NCBI RefSeq assembly: GCF_008369915.1
Contig: NZ_VSRN01000001.1
Span: forward strand, 5,266,501 to 5,330,500
Source of the DNA: Dyadobacter sp. UC 10
Lineage (GTDB): Bacteria; Bacteroidota; Bacteroidia; Cytophagales; Spirosomataceae
Direction: 5' to 3'
DNA: 64,000 nucleotides
Shown here: piece after piece, positions 6,538-15,868 of the stretch
Position numbering within the stretch: the first letter of the stretch is position 1
How the letters are laid out: every line of letters begins with the position of its first letter
Program-made: the position numbers and the translations under genes
Notes under the pieces: generated by a model
What the model saw: the letters and a program-made list of their open reading frames with translations, nothing else
Database searches by the model: none
Told to the model about the DNA's origin: nothing

Positions 6538-9500
6538 ATGAAAAAAAGCATACTCGGCTACTACTATTTTGTTTGGCTAATGAAAATCAGCGCCTTACCA
6601 TTTCTGATGATGCTGTCGTGTACGGTCAGTGCAATTGCATTGGACGTTGACGCGCAGGACCTGCTCAGAAAAAAAGTTAATATTGATATTAAAAACCGGT
6701 CGATCCAGTCTGTGCTCGACGAGATTGAAAGCCATACCACGGTCCGTTTCGTATTCAGTCCTGAACTGATTGGATCGCAGCGTGTTATTTCGATTGCTGC
6801 GAAAAACCAGACGGTATTGGAAGTACTGGATAAGTACTTTAAACCGCTCGGCATTAATTACGATGCAACAGAGAAAGTGATCGTCCTGACTCCCGACAGA
6901 TCCCTGATCAGGCCGGAAACTGACCTGCCCAAGACAAAAGTACAGCCCGAGCAGAAGAAGGTTTCGGGTACCGTTACCGACGAAAAGGGCGCTGGATTGC
7001 CGGGCGTGAGCATTTTGGTGAAAGGTACCGCAACGGGAACAACCACTAATGTCGACGGCAGCTTTGCGCTGGAGAATGTAGAAGATGCGGCAGTGCTGAT
7101 CTTTTCTTTTGTGGGATATATCGCACAGGAAGTGGCAGTAGGAGACCAGTCGGTGTTAAATATTTCTTTAAAACCGGACCTGAAAGAATTGGAAGAGCTG
7201 GTAGTAGTAGGTTATGGAACGCAGAAAAAAGTGAACCTGACCGGCGCTATTGCCTCGATTGATTCAAAAGCGATCGAAAACCGTCCGATCACGAACTCTT
7301 CACAGGCATTACAGGGTTTGCCGGGTGTTTTTGTGAATATGAACCAGGGAAGGCCGGGTGCAGACGGGGCCAATATCACAATCCGGGGCGCAAGTTCCTA
7401 TAATACCGAAACCGGCACCGGGCCGCTGGTGCTGGTGGACGGGGTCGAGTTTTCATTAAGAGATGTGAACCCCAATGATATCGAGAAAGTTACGGTTCTG
7501 AAAGATGCTGCTTCGGCTGCTATTTACGGAAGCCGCGCGCAAAATGGCGTGGTGCTGATCACGACCAAAACGGGGATGAAAAATACGAAAGTCCGGGTGG
7601 ATTATTCGGGTTACCTCGGCGTGCAGACGGCAACGCGGCTGCCTGACAATGTGGTGACCAACACGCTGGAATATATGGAAGGCAAAAACCGGGCGCTTGC
7701 CAATGAAGGACGCGCCGCCGAATATTCCCCCGAGTTGATGCAGGAATACCGAAACGGTACCGATCCTTACGTTTACCCGAATACAGACTGGTTTAAGCTG
7801 ATGTTCAGAAGTGCGGCGATTCAGGAGCACAATGTGCGGCTGTCGGGCGGAAGTGAGAAGTCGACCTACTCGGTTTCACTGGGTTACCTGAACCAGAAGG
7901 GGGTTTTGCCAGGAAGCGGCGCTCAGAAATATTCTTTCAGTACCAATATCAATTCGGATGTCACACCCTGGCTGACGATCGGGAGCAATGTGATCGCGAC
8001 CTGGTGGGACAATAACGAAGGCGCATATACTGCCAATGATGCCAACGGTGAAGGTGGGATCATGGGATTGATTTACCGCGGTTTACCCATGCAGACGAAC
8101 CTGACTGCAAGCGGCGCTTATGCCGACCAGTGGATCCGTGTGCCGGGGCATAACTTTTTCAGAAATCCATACGCACTTTCGCTGGAAGGAAGGCACATTA
8201 ACAAAAGCCTGAGAGGGATAGCCAACCTTTACGCGCAGGTTAACCTGCCTTTTGACATCAAATACAAAATCACGGTAGCGCCGAACATTTACTTTGAAAA
8301 CGAGAAATTCAACTACCCGGTTATCCCTATAACTAATACCAAAACCGGCGAAATTGTTAATATGGGCAATATTCCGCCTCGCGGCGTGAAGCAGGAAAGC
8401 GGGCTTAACTTTTCTTTCACCAATTTTCACACACTCAACTGGGAGAAGACCTTTAAAGAAAAGCATTACCTGAATGTATTGGGAGGTTTCAGTCTGGAGC
8501 AGTTTTCCATCGGCAGGTTCAGTGCACAAAACCAGGGATATCTTGGCAATGAAATCACCGAACTAAACGGCGGAAGCCTGAATCCGCTTGTGAGTGGTAC
8601 TTCGACCAAATCGCGCATTATGTCCACTTTTGGGCGCATTAATTATGTGTTCAATGACAAATATCTGTTTGAAACGAATTTCAGGCTCGATGGATCTTCC
8701 CGTTTTGAGCGGTCGCGCAGGTGGGGTTTCTTTCCGTCGTTCTCTGCCGGCTGGCGGATCAGCGAGGAGAATTTCCTGAAAGATGTGCGTGCGATCAGCA
8801 ACCTGAAACTGCGGGCTTCGTGGGGACAGCTGGGGAATCAGAACATCCCGCTGTTCAGCTATATCAATGCAGTTGAGCTGAATTCAAGCGGGTACAACAC
8901 CAATTATTCGTTCAATAACGTCATTTCCAGCGGCGCGGCAGTCAGGACACTGGCGGATCCGACGGTAGGCTGGGAGTCGACGACCGCCAGCAATATCGGC
9001 ATCGACGGCGGGCTTTTTAACAATAAGCTGACCTTTGAATTCGACCTTTTCCGCAAGTATACCGACGGCATTCTCGCACGTGTGAACCTGCCAGCCCAGG
9101 TAGGGAACCTGCAGGGGCCGCTCAGCAATATCGGTTCGGTTTCCAATAAAGGGTATGAGCTGACGGTCGGCTACCGCGACAGGATTGGCGGCGTCAACTA
9201 CAATGTGGCGGGGAATATCACCCATTTGATCAATAAAGTGGAGAATACGAACGGTGCTATTCTATATAATACCAACAGGATCATTCAGGAAGGCGCTCCG
9301 ATCAACTCGTTCTTTGGCCTCGAATCTGTGGGGCTTTTTCAATCCAAAGCAGAAATCGACGCGTCGCCTTTTCAGAATAATGTGACCAATCCGGGTGATA
9401 TCAAATATAAAGACCAGAATGGCGACGGCAAGATCGACAGCGGCGACCGCGTGGTGATCGGGCAGTCTAACCCGGGCTACACCTACACATTTACGGCAGG

Positions 9501-9954
9501 TGCGGATTACAAGGGTTTTGACTTCGCGATGTTCTGGCAGGGCACATTTAAAATAGATACTTATGTGACAGCCAACCTGGCACAGCCCTATAAAAATGGC
9601 GCCGGCGTAACCCGTGACTGGCTTACCGACTCGTGGACACCCGAAAATCCGAACGCATCGCTGCCCAGACTGACTACCGCAAATGGTTATCCTCAAAATT
9701 TCCAGGTGTCCGATTTCTGGCTGCAAAGCATCGCCTACCTGCGCTTAAAAAATATTCAGCTGGGCTACTCGGTACCATTGAATCTGGTGAAAAAACTGGG
9801 TTTGGGCAAAGTGAGGCTGTATGTGAATGGGCAGAACATGATCACAGTTTCCAAGTTCCGTCTGGGTGACCCGGAGCGGGACCCGGCTGCAGCTGGTATT
9901 GTTGCATATCCGATCGCCAAGGTGGTTTCCTTCGGCCTGAACGTTTCATTCTGA
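6538..9954 (+). CDS. SusC/RagA-type TonB-dependent outer-membrane receptor with STN domain, module 1
   Basis: A 1138-residue TonB-dependent transporter that imports a glycan-like ligand across the outer membrane with its SusD lid. Order of parts: signal peptide (about 1-34), STN domain (about 41-118, VNIDIKNRSIQSVLDEIESH to KVIVLTPD), carboxypeptidase-regulatory-like domain (about 142-226, KVSGTVTDEKGAGLPGVSI), then the SusC plug signature (EELVVVGYGTQKKVNLTGAI, LKDAASAAIYGSRAQNGVVLITTK) and a 22-strand-type barrel ending in VVSFGLNVSF. The STN domain means it also signals to the FecR/sigma pair just upstream. The susD gene follows after 20 bases. A leader of 342 bases with repeats and a stem-loop precedes it. 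The ligand is unknown, but the linked sulfatase points to a sulfated compound. Confidence 0.95.
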   Translation: MKKSILGYYYFVWLMKISALPFLMMLSCTVSAIALDVDAQDLLRKKVNIDIKNRSIQSVLDEIESHTTVRFVFSPELIGSQRVISIAAKNQTVLEVLDKYFKPLGINYDATEKVIVLTPDRSLIRPETDLPKTKVQPEQKKVSGTVTDEKGAGLPGVSILVKGTATGTTTNVDGSFALENVEDAAVLIFSFVGYIAQEVAVGDQSVLNISLKPDLKELEELVVVGYGTQKKVNLTGAIASIDSKAIENRPITNSSQALQGLPGVFVNMNQGRPGADGANITIRGASSYNTETGTGPLVLVDGVEFSLRDVNPNDIEKVTVLKDAASAAIYGSRAQNGVVLITTKTGMKNTKVRVDYSGYLGVQTATRLPDNVVTNTLEYMEGKNRALANEGRAAEYSPELMQEYRNGTDPYVYPNTDWFKLMFRSAAIQEHNVRLSGGSEKSTYSVSLGYLNQKGVLPGSGAQKYSFSTNINSDVTPWLTIGSNVIATWWDNNEGAYTANDANGEGGIMGLIYRGLPMQTNLTASGAYADQWIRVPGHNFFRNPYALSLEGRHINKSLRGIANLYAQVNLPFDIKYKITVAPNIYFENEKFNYPVIPITNTKTGEIVNMGNIPPRGVKQESGLNFSFTNFHTLNWEKTFKEKHYLNVLGGFSLEQFSIGRFSAQNQGYLGNEITELNGGSLNPLVSGTSTKSRIMSTFGRINYVFNDKYLFETNFRLDGSSRFERSRRWGFFPSFSAGWRISEENFLKDVRAISNLKLRASWGQLGNQNIPLFSYINAVELNSSGYNTNYSFNNVISSGAAVRTLADPTVGWESTTASNIGIDGGLFNNKLTFEFDLFRKYTDGILARVNLPAQVGNLQGPLSNIGSVSNKGYELTVGYRDRIGGVNYNVAGNITHLINKVENTNGAILYNTNRIIQEGAPINSFFGLESVGLFQSKAEIDASPFQNNVTNPGDIKYKDQNGDGKIDSGDRVVIGQSNPGYTYTFTAGADYKGFDFAMFWQGTFKIDTYVTANLAQPYKNGAGVTRDWLTDSWTPENPNASLPRLTTANGYPQNFQVSDFWLQSIAYLRLKNIQLGYSVPLNLVKKLGLGKVRLYVNGQNMITVSKFRLGDPERDPAAAGIVAYPIAKVVSFGLNVSF

Positions 9955-9974
9955 TCTTTTTAAGAATTTAAAAT

Positions 9975-11474
9975 ATGAAAATATATAAACTCATCCTTTC
10001 AGCCCTGTTACTTTCCGGCTGTTCCGATTACCTGGACGTAAACCCGACCGACCGTTTTACCGAAGCTACTTTCTGGAAAACCGAAGAGCACGCCAATGCG
10101 GGTTTAACAGCTACTTACAGTTCGTTAATGACTGTGTTCGGCGGAAACATAACTGCGACTTTCGATGCGATAACGCCCAATTTTTACAGCTATGATAACC
10201 AGGCTGGTGCAGGCAATATCGCCCGCGGGATCCACGACGCGGCCAATACGGGGATTATCAATAACCGCTGGGGCGCAGCCTACCAGGGAATCGGTCGGGC
10301 GAATTCGGTGATCGCCCGCGTTCCGGATATTGTGATGGATGAAACGCGGAAAAAGCCGGTGATTGCCGAAGCGCAGTTCCTGCGCGCATTCTTTTATTTC
10401 AGCCTGTGGTCGGTTTACGGCGGCGTCCCGCTCATCACCGACCCGCCGGTAAAGGAGCAGGGAGACCTGCCGCGTAATACTGCCGAAGAGATCGAAACAC
10501 AAATGCTCACCGATCTCGACGCCGCTGCCGCTGCATTGCCAGCCACCGTTACCGCTGCCAATAAGGGACGGGTAAGCAAGGCAACCGCACTCGCCCTGAA
10601 AGCACGTATTTTATTGTACGGCGGTAAATGGGCCGCTGCTGCGGAGGCTTCCAAAGCAGTGATTGACCTGAAATCCAATGCATTGTTTCCCGATTACCGG
10701 GGGCTTTTTATGCCGGAAAACGAAGGGAATACAGAGGTGATACTCGATGTGCAATACAAGCAGCCGGAATTTACCCATAGCAACGATATCCAGTTTGACC
10801 AGTTCAATTCCTTTGCCCCGACGCAGAACCTGATAGATGAATACGGACTTACAGATGGAAAGTCGATCAAAGATTCGCCGTTGTACGATCCGGCAAAACC
10901 GTTCGAAAATCGTGATCCCAGGCTAAAAAATACGATCATTTACATAGGAAGCCAGTTCAAAGGCAAGCCGGTTGTAGCTGCAACTTATCCGCAGACGGGG
11001 TATGGATTGAAAAAAGGGACTACCTACAAAGATGCCGAAGCTTCACCGGCGGGAAAGGTCGACAATATCTCTGATCTCAACGTAGTCCTGATCCGCTATG
11101 CCGAAGTATTGCTCACTTATGCCGAAGCTCAAAATGAGGCTGCGGGGCCGGATGCATCGGTATATGCGGCTGTAAACCAGGTGCGTAAGCGTGCAGGAAT
11201 GCCCGATTTTCCGGCAGGACTTACGCAGGCCGCCATGCGGGAACGTTTGCGCCACGAGCGGAGGATTGAATTTGTAGGGGAGGGGCTTTATTATTTTGAC
11301 TTAAAACGTTGGGAAACGGCAGATGTAGAGCTGAATAAGGAGGTAACTAATTATCTGGGCAAAGTCGTGGATAACCGCTCATTTAACCCGGAACGCGATT
11401 ACCTTTGGCCTCTTCCGACCACGGCATTGCAGACAAATCCCAATCTGGATCAAAATCCTAACTACAACCGGTAA
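9975..11474 (+). CDS. SusD/RagB-type outer-membrane lipoprotein, module 1
   Basis: A 499-residue surface lipoprotein that caps the SusC barrel and binds the ligand. The lipobox LLLSGC places the lipidated cysteine at residue 16, followed by SDYLDVNPTDRFTEATFWKTEEHA, the usual SusD start. The TPR-like helices are indicated by AQFLRAFFYFSLWSVYGGVPLITDP and by TAEEIETQMLTDLDAAAAALP. The C-terminal part carries the conserved VLIRYAEVLLTYAEAQNEA, VRKRAGMPDF, LRHERRIEFVGEGLYYFDLKRW and a final LDQNPNYNR. It lies 20 bases after susC and 15 bases before the sulfatase, so one operon is likely. Confidence 0.95.
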   Translation: MKIYKLILSALLLSGCSDYLDVNPTDRFTEATFWKTEEHANAGLTATYSSLMTVFGGNITATFDAITPNFYSYDNQAGAGNIARGIHDAANTGIINNRWGAAYQGIGRANSVIARVPDIVMDETRKKPVIAEAQFLRAFFYFSLWSVYGGVPLITDPPVKEQGDLPRNTAEEIETQMLTDLDAAAAALPATVTAANKGRVSKATALALKARILLYGGKWAAAAEASKAVIDLKSNALFPDYRGLFMPENEGNTEVILDVQYKQPEFTHSNDIQFDQFNSFAPTQNLIDEYGLTDGKSIKDSPLYDPAKPFENRDPRLKNTIIYIGSQFKGKPVVAATYPQTGYGLKKGTTYKDAEASPAGKVDNISDLNVVLIRYAEVLLTYAEAQNEAAGPDASVYAAVNQVRKRAGMPDFPAGLTQAAMRERLRHERRIEFVGEGLYYFDLKRWETADVELNKEVTNYLGKVVDNRSFNPERDYLWPLPTTALQTNPNLDQNPNYNR

Positions 11475-11489
11475 GCAAATCAAGATAGT

Positions 11490-13589
11490 ATGAAGAGATT
11501 CAAAATCAGTACGTTAACAAGTTTTTATATATTGCTGCTTGCGGCACTGGCCGGTTTTCCGGTCGCGGCGCAGCAGAAAAAGGCTGCCAAGCCAAACATC
11601 ATTTTCATTCTCGTGGATGACATGGGCTGGGGCGATGTGGGGGCTTTCTGGCAAAACCAGCGGACAAAGAAAAATGACCGCAGCGAACCCTGGCAATTCA
11701 CGCCCAGTCTCGACGCGATGGCAAAAAGTGGTGCCATGCTGACCAACCACTATTGCGCCGCGCCGGTATGCGCCCCGTCGCGGGCGTCGATCCTGCTCGG
11801 GGTCAGTCAGGGACACTCGAATGTGCGCGACAACCAGTTTGACAAGGAATTGCAAAACACATTTACCATCGGGAATGTATTGCAAAAGGCAGGCTATAAA
11901 ACCGGTTTGGTAGGCAAATGGGGCCTGCAAGGGCTGAAAGCAACCGAACCCGAGTGGCCTGCTCACCCGCTGAACCGTGGTTTCGACTATTCCTATGCGT
12001 ACATCAAACACGTAGACGGCCACGAGCATTATCCGAAAGAGGGCATTTACAGGGGAAAAAAGAAGGTTTGGGAAAATAAAACGGAAGTTTCCGACGGGCT
12101 CGACAAATGCTTTACGACCGACCTGTGGACAGCAGCCGCGAAAAACTGGATCGTGAAAGAAACAAAGACGGGCAAAAAAGAAGAGCCTTTTTTCCTTTAC
12201 CTTGCCTACGACGTCCCGCACGCTGTGCTCGAACTTCCTACACAGCAATATCCCGCAGGCGGCGGCTTGAGGGGCGGTTTACAATGGCTGGGTACTCCCG
12301 GCAAAATGATCAATACCGCAAGCGGGGAGCCCGATTCCTACGTGCATCCCGATTATGCCAATGCTACTTATGACGATGACAAAAATCCGTCGACACCCGA
12401 AAAGCCGTGGCCGGACACTTATAAACGTTACGCAACGCTGTGCCGCCGCATTGACGACGGGATAGGTGATATTTTCAAATTGCTGACAGATCTCAAAATC
12501 GATCAGAATACGATGGTTGTATTCACTTCCGACAATGGTCCTTCCGTCGAATCGTATCTGCCGAAAGAATACGCGGATTACAGTCCCGAGTTTTTCAACA
12601 GTTTCGGCCCGTTCGACGGGATCAAGCGGGACGTTTGGGAAGGCGGGGTGCGCGTACCGACGATCGTGAGCTGGCCCGGACAGATTCCGGCCAACCAGGT
12701 GATCGACGCCCCAAGTGCCTCGCACGACTGGCTGTCGACATTTGCCGATGCGGCCCAGGTTCCGTCGCCCGCACGTGCGGACGGTGTAACGCTGCTGCCG
12801 CGTTTGACCGGCAAGGGGAACAAAACCGAAAGTCTGGTTTACATCGAATACGACCAGAACGGTAAAACCCCCGATTTCGAAGAGTTTTCGCCGAACCACA
12901 GGTCGCGGAAACGGAACCAGATGCAGAAGATCCGGAAGGGAGATTTCGTGGGGGTGAGGTACGGGATCAACTCGGCTGAGGATGATTTCGAGATTTATAA
13001 TGTGGTAAAAGATCCGCAGGAAACCAAAAACTTGGCTGCCGATCCTGCATTCAGACAAATGCAGCAGGATTTCAAAGCGCAGGTATTGCAGGTACGCCGC
13101 CCCGACGCGGAAGCGCAGCGACCTTATGACAATGCATTGATCCCGCCGGTTGCGACCAGGGCGACCAAGTCCGGTCTGCGGTTTAAGGTTTACAAAGGGA
13201 TTTTTCCCTGGGTGGCTGATTTGAAGGACGAAAAGCCTGCCGAAGGAGGAGTTTTGTCTTCGCTGGATTTTTCTAAAATTAAAACCAAAACCGGCCTGAT
13301 TGTATTGGAGGGAATGGTGCGCATTGACAAAGACGGTACTTATCAAATGACTATGTCGGGTAACAGCGGTTTTTTGATGAAACTACACCAGGCCAATGTC
13401 CTTGACGGAAGTTTTGAGGGGCAAACTGACCAGCAGGCAGCCGCCTCGGTAGCGCTGAAAGCGGGCGACCACCCGGTCAGGATCTTTTATCATATCAAAG
13501 AAGGTAAAGCGCCGCTATTGACAATGAACTGGCAGGCGCCGGGCGGCGACGCCGGGCATGTTCCGGCCGGGGCATTTGTTCACAACTGA
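11490..13589 (+). CDS. Sulfatase (S1 family) with C-terminal PA14-like domain, module 1
   Basis: A 699-residue arylsulfatase-family enzyme that hydrolyses sulfate esters after conversion of Cys94 to formylglycine; the motif is CAPSR in YCAAPVCAPSRASILLG. Metal ligands are seen in IIFILVDDMGWGDVG (N-terminal) and VVFTSDNGPSVES. A signal peptide ending near PVAAQQ sends it out of the cytoplasm. After the catalytic part (to about residue 560), a domain beginning at FKVYKGIFPWVADL contains the beta-strand pattern of a PA14-like module (GMVRIDKDGTYQMTMSGNSG, AGDHPVRIFYHIKEG), which often binds carbohydrate. That makes it longer than the usual 450-550 residues. It ends module 1 and is followed by a terminator hairpin. 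Substrate unknown. Confidence 0.92.
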   Translation: MKRFKISTLTSFYILLLAALAGFPVAAQQKKAAKPNIIFILVDDMGWGDVGAFWQNQRTKKNDRSEPWQFTPSLDAMAKSGAMLTNHYCAAPVCAPSRASILLGVSQGHSNVRDNQFDKELQNTFTIGNVLQKAGYKTGLVGKWGLQGLKATEPEWPAHPLNRGFDYSYAYIKHVDGHEHYPKEGIYRGKKKVWENKTEVSDGLDKCFTTDLWTAAAKNWIVKETKTGKKEEPFFLYLAYDVPHAVLELPTQQYPAGGGLRGGLQWLGTPGKMINTASGEPDSYVHPDYANATYDDDKNPSTPEKPWPDTYKRYATLCRRIDDGIGDIFKLLTDLKIDQNTMVVFTSDNGPSVESYLPKEYADYSPEFFNSFGPFDGIKRDVWEGGVRVPTIVSWPGQIPANQVIDAPSASHDWLSTFADAAQVPSPARADGVTLLPRLTGKGNKTESLVYIEYDQNGKTPDFEEFSPNHRSRKRNQMQKIRKGDFVGVRYGINSAEDDFEIYNVVKDPQETKNLAADPAFRQMQQDFKAQVLQVRRPDAEAQRPYDNALIPPVATRATKSGLRFKVYKGIFPWVADLKDEKPAEGGVLSSLDFSKIKTKTGLIVLEGMVRIDKDGTYQMTMSGNSGFLMKLHQANVLDGSFEGQTDQQAAASVALKAGDHPVRIFYHIKEGKAPLLTMNWQAPGGDAGHVPAGAFVHN

Positions 13590-13622
13590 TATTCCCGGAT
13601 TATATTTTGGTGCAAACGTAGG

Positions 13623-13652
13623 GAGGATGAGGCTTTTAGTCCATCCTCTTTT
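13623..13652 (+). terminator. Intrinsic terminator after module 1
   Basis: GAGGATG (13623-13629) pairs with CATCCTC (13642-13648) and is followed by TTTT. It lies 33 bases after the stop of the module 1 sulfatase and before the next sigma gene, separating modules 1 and 2. Confidence 0.75.
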
Positions 13653-13703
13653 ATGTATATGTTATATGTATTTAAAAAGCTTTTTTAGGACTGCCTTATA
13701 ATT

Positions 13704-13711
13704 TATATTTG
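13704..13711 (+). promoter_or_regulatory. Exact TAnnTTTG -7 box before ECF sigma 2
   Basis: TATATTTG matches the Bacteroidota -7 consensus at all six fixed bases. It overlaps the most upstream possible TTG start (13709), so if it is used the transcript begins near 13718 and translation must start later, for example at the TTG at 13736. No good -33 TTTG is seen. Confidence 0.45.
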
Positions 13712-13735
13712 ATCATCCCCTCAATCCCGCCGGAA

Positions 13736-14335
13736 TTGGATCAAAGCAAATCACATGAAGAATCCCTTTGGCAAACCTTCAAGCAGGGGGATAAGGCTGC
13801 ATTCGGGCAGCTTTATGAATTGCATTACCGGCCACTTTATAACTATGGCTACAAATTGCTTCCCGATGCGGCGCAGGTGGAGGACGCGATCCAGGACCTT
13901 TTTATTCAATTATGGCGCACGCGGCAGGGACTTTCAGAAGTTGTTCATGTAAAATTCTATCTGTTCCGGGCATTGAGGCGTGATATTGCAAGACTCTCGT
14001 CGCGGAACAGGCATTTTCAGGACATCAACCCGGAGTACGTTCCTGCTGACGACCCGGGATTGTATTTCTTTGAGCAGGAAGAGCAGGAGAAGTTGCTGAC
14101 CTTGAAACTGATGCGAATGCTCAGCCAGCTTCCCGAACGCCAGCTCGAAGTGGTAACCCTTCGCTTTTTCGAAAACTTCAAAACGGAGGAAATCGCCGCA
14201 ATCATGGGGATCTCAGAAAAATCTGTTCGCAATACCCTTTACAAGGCATTGACGCACCTGCGCGAACACACCCGGGACCTCGCACCGTTCATGGAATTGC
14301 TTTTCCTGCTTTCGATGATTGGAGAGCTGGGTTAA
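13736..14335 (+). CDS. ECF RNA polymerase sigma factor, module 2
   Basis: A sigma-70 family ECF factor of about 200 residues. Region 2 is YELHYRPLYNYGYKLLPDAAQVEDAIQDLFIQLWRTRQG, and region 4 is LPERQLEVVTLRFFENFKTEEIAAIMGISEKSVRNTLYKAL. There is no in-frame ATG ahead of the conserved ESLWQTFKQGDKAAFGQLY. The reading frame opens with TTG at 13709, but that codon lies inside an exact -7 promoter box, so I prefer TTG at 13736 (LDQSKSHEESLW). Either gives a complete sigma factor. A FecR gene follows after roughly 120-200 bases, then a STN-type susC, so it should control module 2. The C-terminal LLFLLSMIGELG is hydrophobic, a feature shared with the sigma factors of modules 1 and 3. Confidence 0.92.
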   Translation: MDQSKSHEESLWQTFKQGDKAAFGQLYELHYRPLYNYGYKLLPDAAQVEDAIQDLFIQLWRTRQGLSEVVHVKFYLFRALRRDIARLSSRNRHFQDINPEYVPADDPGLYFFEQEEQEKLLTLKLMRMLSQLPERQLEVVTLRFFENFKTEEIAAIMGISEKSVRNTLYKALTHLREHTRDLAPFMELLFLLSMIGELG

Positions 14336-14398
14336 GGACGATTTCGATCCTGATCATAAATTTAATATGGATAAACTTGCTCATGAGGAAACTCGGGT

Positions 14399-14406
14399 TA
14401 CTTTTG
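14399..14406 (+). promoter_or_regulatory. Exact TAnnTTTG -7 box before fecR of module 2
   Basis: TACTTTTG matches the -7 consensus at all fixed bases, with CTTG at 14376-14379 (three of four -33 bases) 19 bases upstream. It lies between the sigma and fecR genes and suggests that fecR can be transcribed separately from the sigma gene. Confidence 0.4.
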
Positions 14407-14451
14407 TCTACAATATCGATAGATTTTATATTTCAGTATTGAAAATATTTT

Positions 14452-15672
14452 TTGCTTTTCGGGGGGACAGTTTCTGAATTCGTTCCTCTTGTCAGGAGTA
14501 AGCAGAAATGTTCTATTTTATATACCTATAATACATTGGAAGGCTACCGCAATGATGCATCGGAAGAATTTATTCAGGATGACCGTTTTCGCAAATGGGT
14601 ACTATCGAATGACCCGGAAACCCATGCTTACTGGACTGAATTCCTGATAAGGTTTCCCGAAAAGAAGCCCGCGATTTTGTCGGCCAGGGCTATGCTGAAT
14701 GCGATGCGAAATTTGCAAAACCTGCCAGCTGAGGAACAGGGCGCGCGGATGTGGGAATACATCAATGAACAGACGGAGGTTGCCCCAACGGAGGTTGCCG
14801 CAACGGAGGTTGCCGCCGAACCGCAGGTATTGCAAAGGGGGGCGTTACAATTTTCCTGGCGCTGGGCCGCCGCCGCCTGCGTTACCTTGCTGCTATGCTC
14901 GCTGGGCTGGTATATAGTTACGAAACGAGTTGAAAACCGGTCCGTTACCTATTCCGGACAGCTCAGTCAGGTGGCCGTGAAAATGAATGAAAAGGTCAAT
15001 ACAACCGAAAAAACACAGCTGATCAATCTGCCCGATGGCAGTTCTGTTGAACTTTCTCCTGGTAGCCGCATCAGCTATCCGGCCACTTTTTCGAGTGAGA
15101 AACGGGAGGTATACTTCACTGGAAAAGGTTTTTTTAATGTCGCTAAAAATGAAAAAAAGCCATTTTTCGTGTACGCCAACAGGCTCGTCACGCAGGTAGT
15201 CGGCACGAGCTTTACGGTTACTTCTTCCTCGGAAAATGCCAGGGCAAGCGTGGTTGTGAAATCGGGTAAAGTGAGAGTTTATATGCTGGAATCCGCTCGA
15301 AAGGCTGGTAGCGGCAGGTCTGCAAGTGCAGTGGTACTTACGCCCAATATGCAGGTCACTTACGATCCAGCGCAGAACCTGCTATCCAAAAGTTTTGTCG
15401 CGGAACCCGCCGTGATCAATACCCCGAAAGCATACCCCGATTTTTTGTTTGAAAATACTTCGGTGAGCAAAGTTTTCGAAACGCTGGAAGAATCCTACGG
15501 TGTTTCAATAGCCTACGATGCCGCCACGGTTGAAAATTGTGATCTGACAGCCCCGCTTGGGAATGAGCCGCTTTTCCGGAAACTGGATATTATCTGCCAG
15601 ACCATCGGCGCGACCTACCAGGTGTGGGGAACGGAGATCGTGATATCCGGAAAAGGCTGTAAAACAGAATGA
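14452..15672 (+). CDS. FecR-type anti-sigma factor, module 2
   Basis: A single-pass inner-membrane anti-sigma factor. The cytoplasmic part contains FIQDDRFRKWVLSNDPETHAYW, matching its module 3 paralogue. A transmembrane helix lies at about residues 136-156 (WRWAAAACVTLLLCSLGWYIV). The FecR domain has LPDGSSVELSPGSRISYPATF and VTQVVGTSFTVTSS. The DUF4974 tail runs from about FLFENTSVSKVFETLEESYG to the end. The start is uncertain: the frame opens with TTG at 14452, and TTG at 14536 (LEGYRNDASEEF) would give a protein more like its paralogues; no ATG is available. Oddity: residues 108-122 are three tandem TEVA[P/A] units encoded by a 15-base repeat, just before the membrane helix. Confidence 0.9.
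   Translation: MLFGGTVSEFVPLVRSKQKCSILYTYNTLEGYRNDASEEFIQDDRFRKWVLSNDPETHAYWTEFLIRFPEKKPAILSARAMLNAMRNLQNLPAEEQGARMWEYINEQTEVAPTEVAATEVAAEPQVLQRGALQFSWRWAAAACVTLLLCSLGWYIVTKRVENRSVTYSGQLSQVAVKMNEKVNTTEKTQLINLPDGSSVELSPGSRISYPATFSSEKREVYFTGKGFFNVAKNEKKPFFVYANRLVTQVVGTSFTVTSSSENARASVVVKSGKVRVYMLESARKAGSGRSASAVVLTPNMQVTYDPAQNLLSKSFVAEPAVINTPKAYPDFLFENTSVSKVFETLEESYGVSIAYDAATVENCDLTAPLGNEPLFRKLDIICQTIGATYQVWGTEIVISGKGCKTE
14773..14817 (+). repeat. 15-base in-frame tandem repeat inside fecR of module 2
   Basis: Three copies of ACGGAGGTTGCCNCN, differing at only the last bases (CCA, GCA, GCC). They encode TEVAP-TEVAA-TEVAA in the linker between the sigma-binding part and the membrane helix. Because the unit is a multiple of three, copy-number changes would not shift the frame. 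Confidence 0.9.
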
Positions 15673-15739
15673 TCCTGAACTTTAAAAAGCCGCTTTGCCT
15701 ATGAATAGATCCTGACCTGCCTCACTTTCAATGAAAAAG

Positions 15740-15763
15740 CCGGTAATGCTGTCACATTACCGG
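15740..15763 (+). promoter_or_regulatory. Conserved stem-loop in the susC 5' leader, module 2
   Basis: CCGGTAATG (15740-15748) pairs perfectly with CATTACCGG (15755-15763) around the loop CTGTCA. It ends 105 bases before the susC ATG. Compared with 6424-6449, stem pair 5 changes from C-G to T-A and pair 7 from G-C to A-T, both keeping pairing, and the loop keeps CTGT. No T-run follows. Confidence 0.6.
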
Positions 15764-15868
15764 TCCCAATCCCCGGCCCTGCCGTCTGCAAGTATGCCTG
15801 TTCCGACAGGCTAAGGGATTGTTTTGCCCTTTATTCCCAGTTCCGAGAACAAAAAACATGGTTAAATT

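Noticed and set aside
6564..9726. Several antisense open frames of 100-150 codons under susC of module 1
   Set aside because: Long antisense frames are expected under G/C-rich susC genes; none has recognisable domains and the plus-strand protein is unmistakable.
12279..13346. A 355-codon antisense frame under the module 1 sulfatase
   Set aside because: Long, but its translation lacks any known motif, while the sulfatase on the other strand has its full catalytic motif set.
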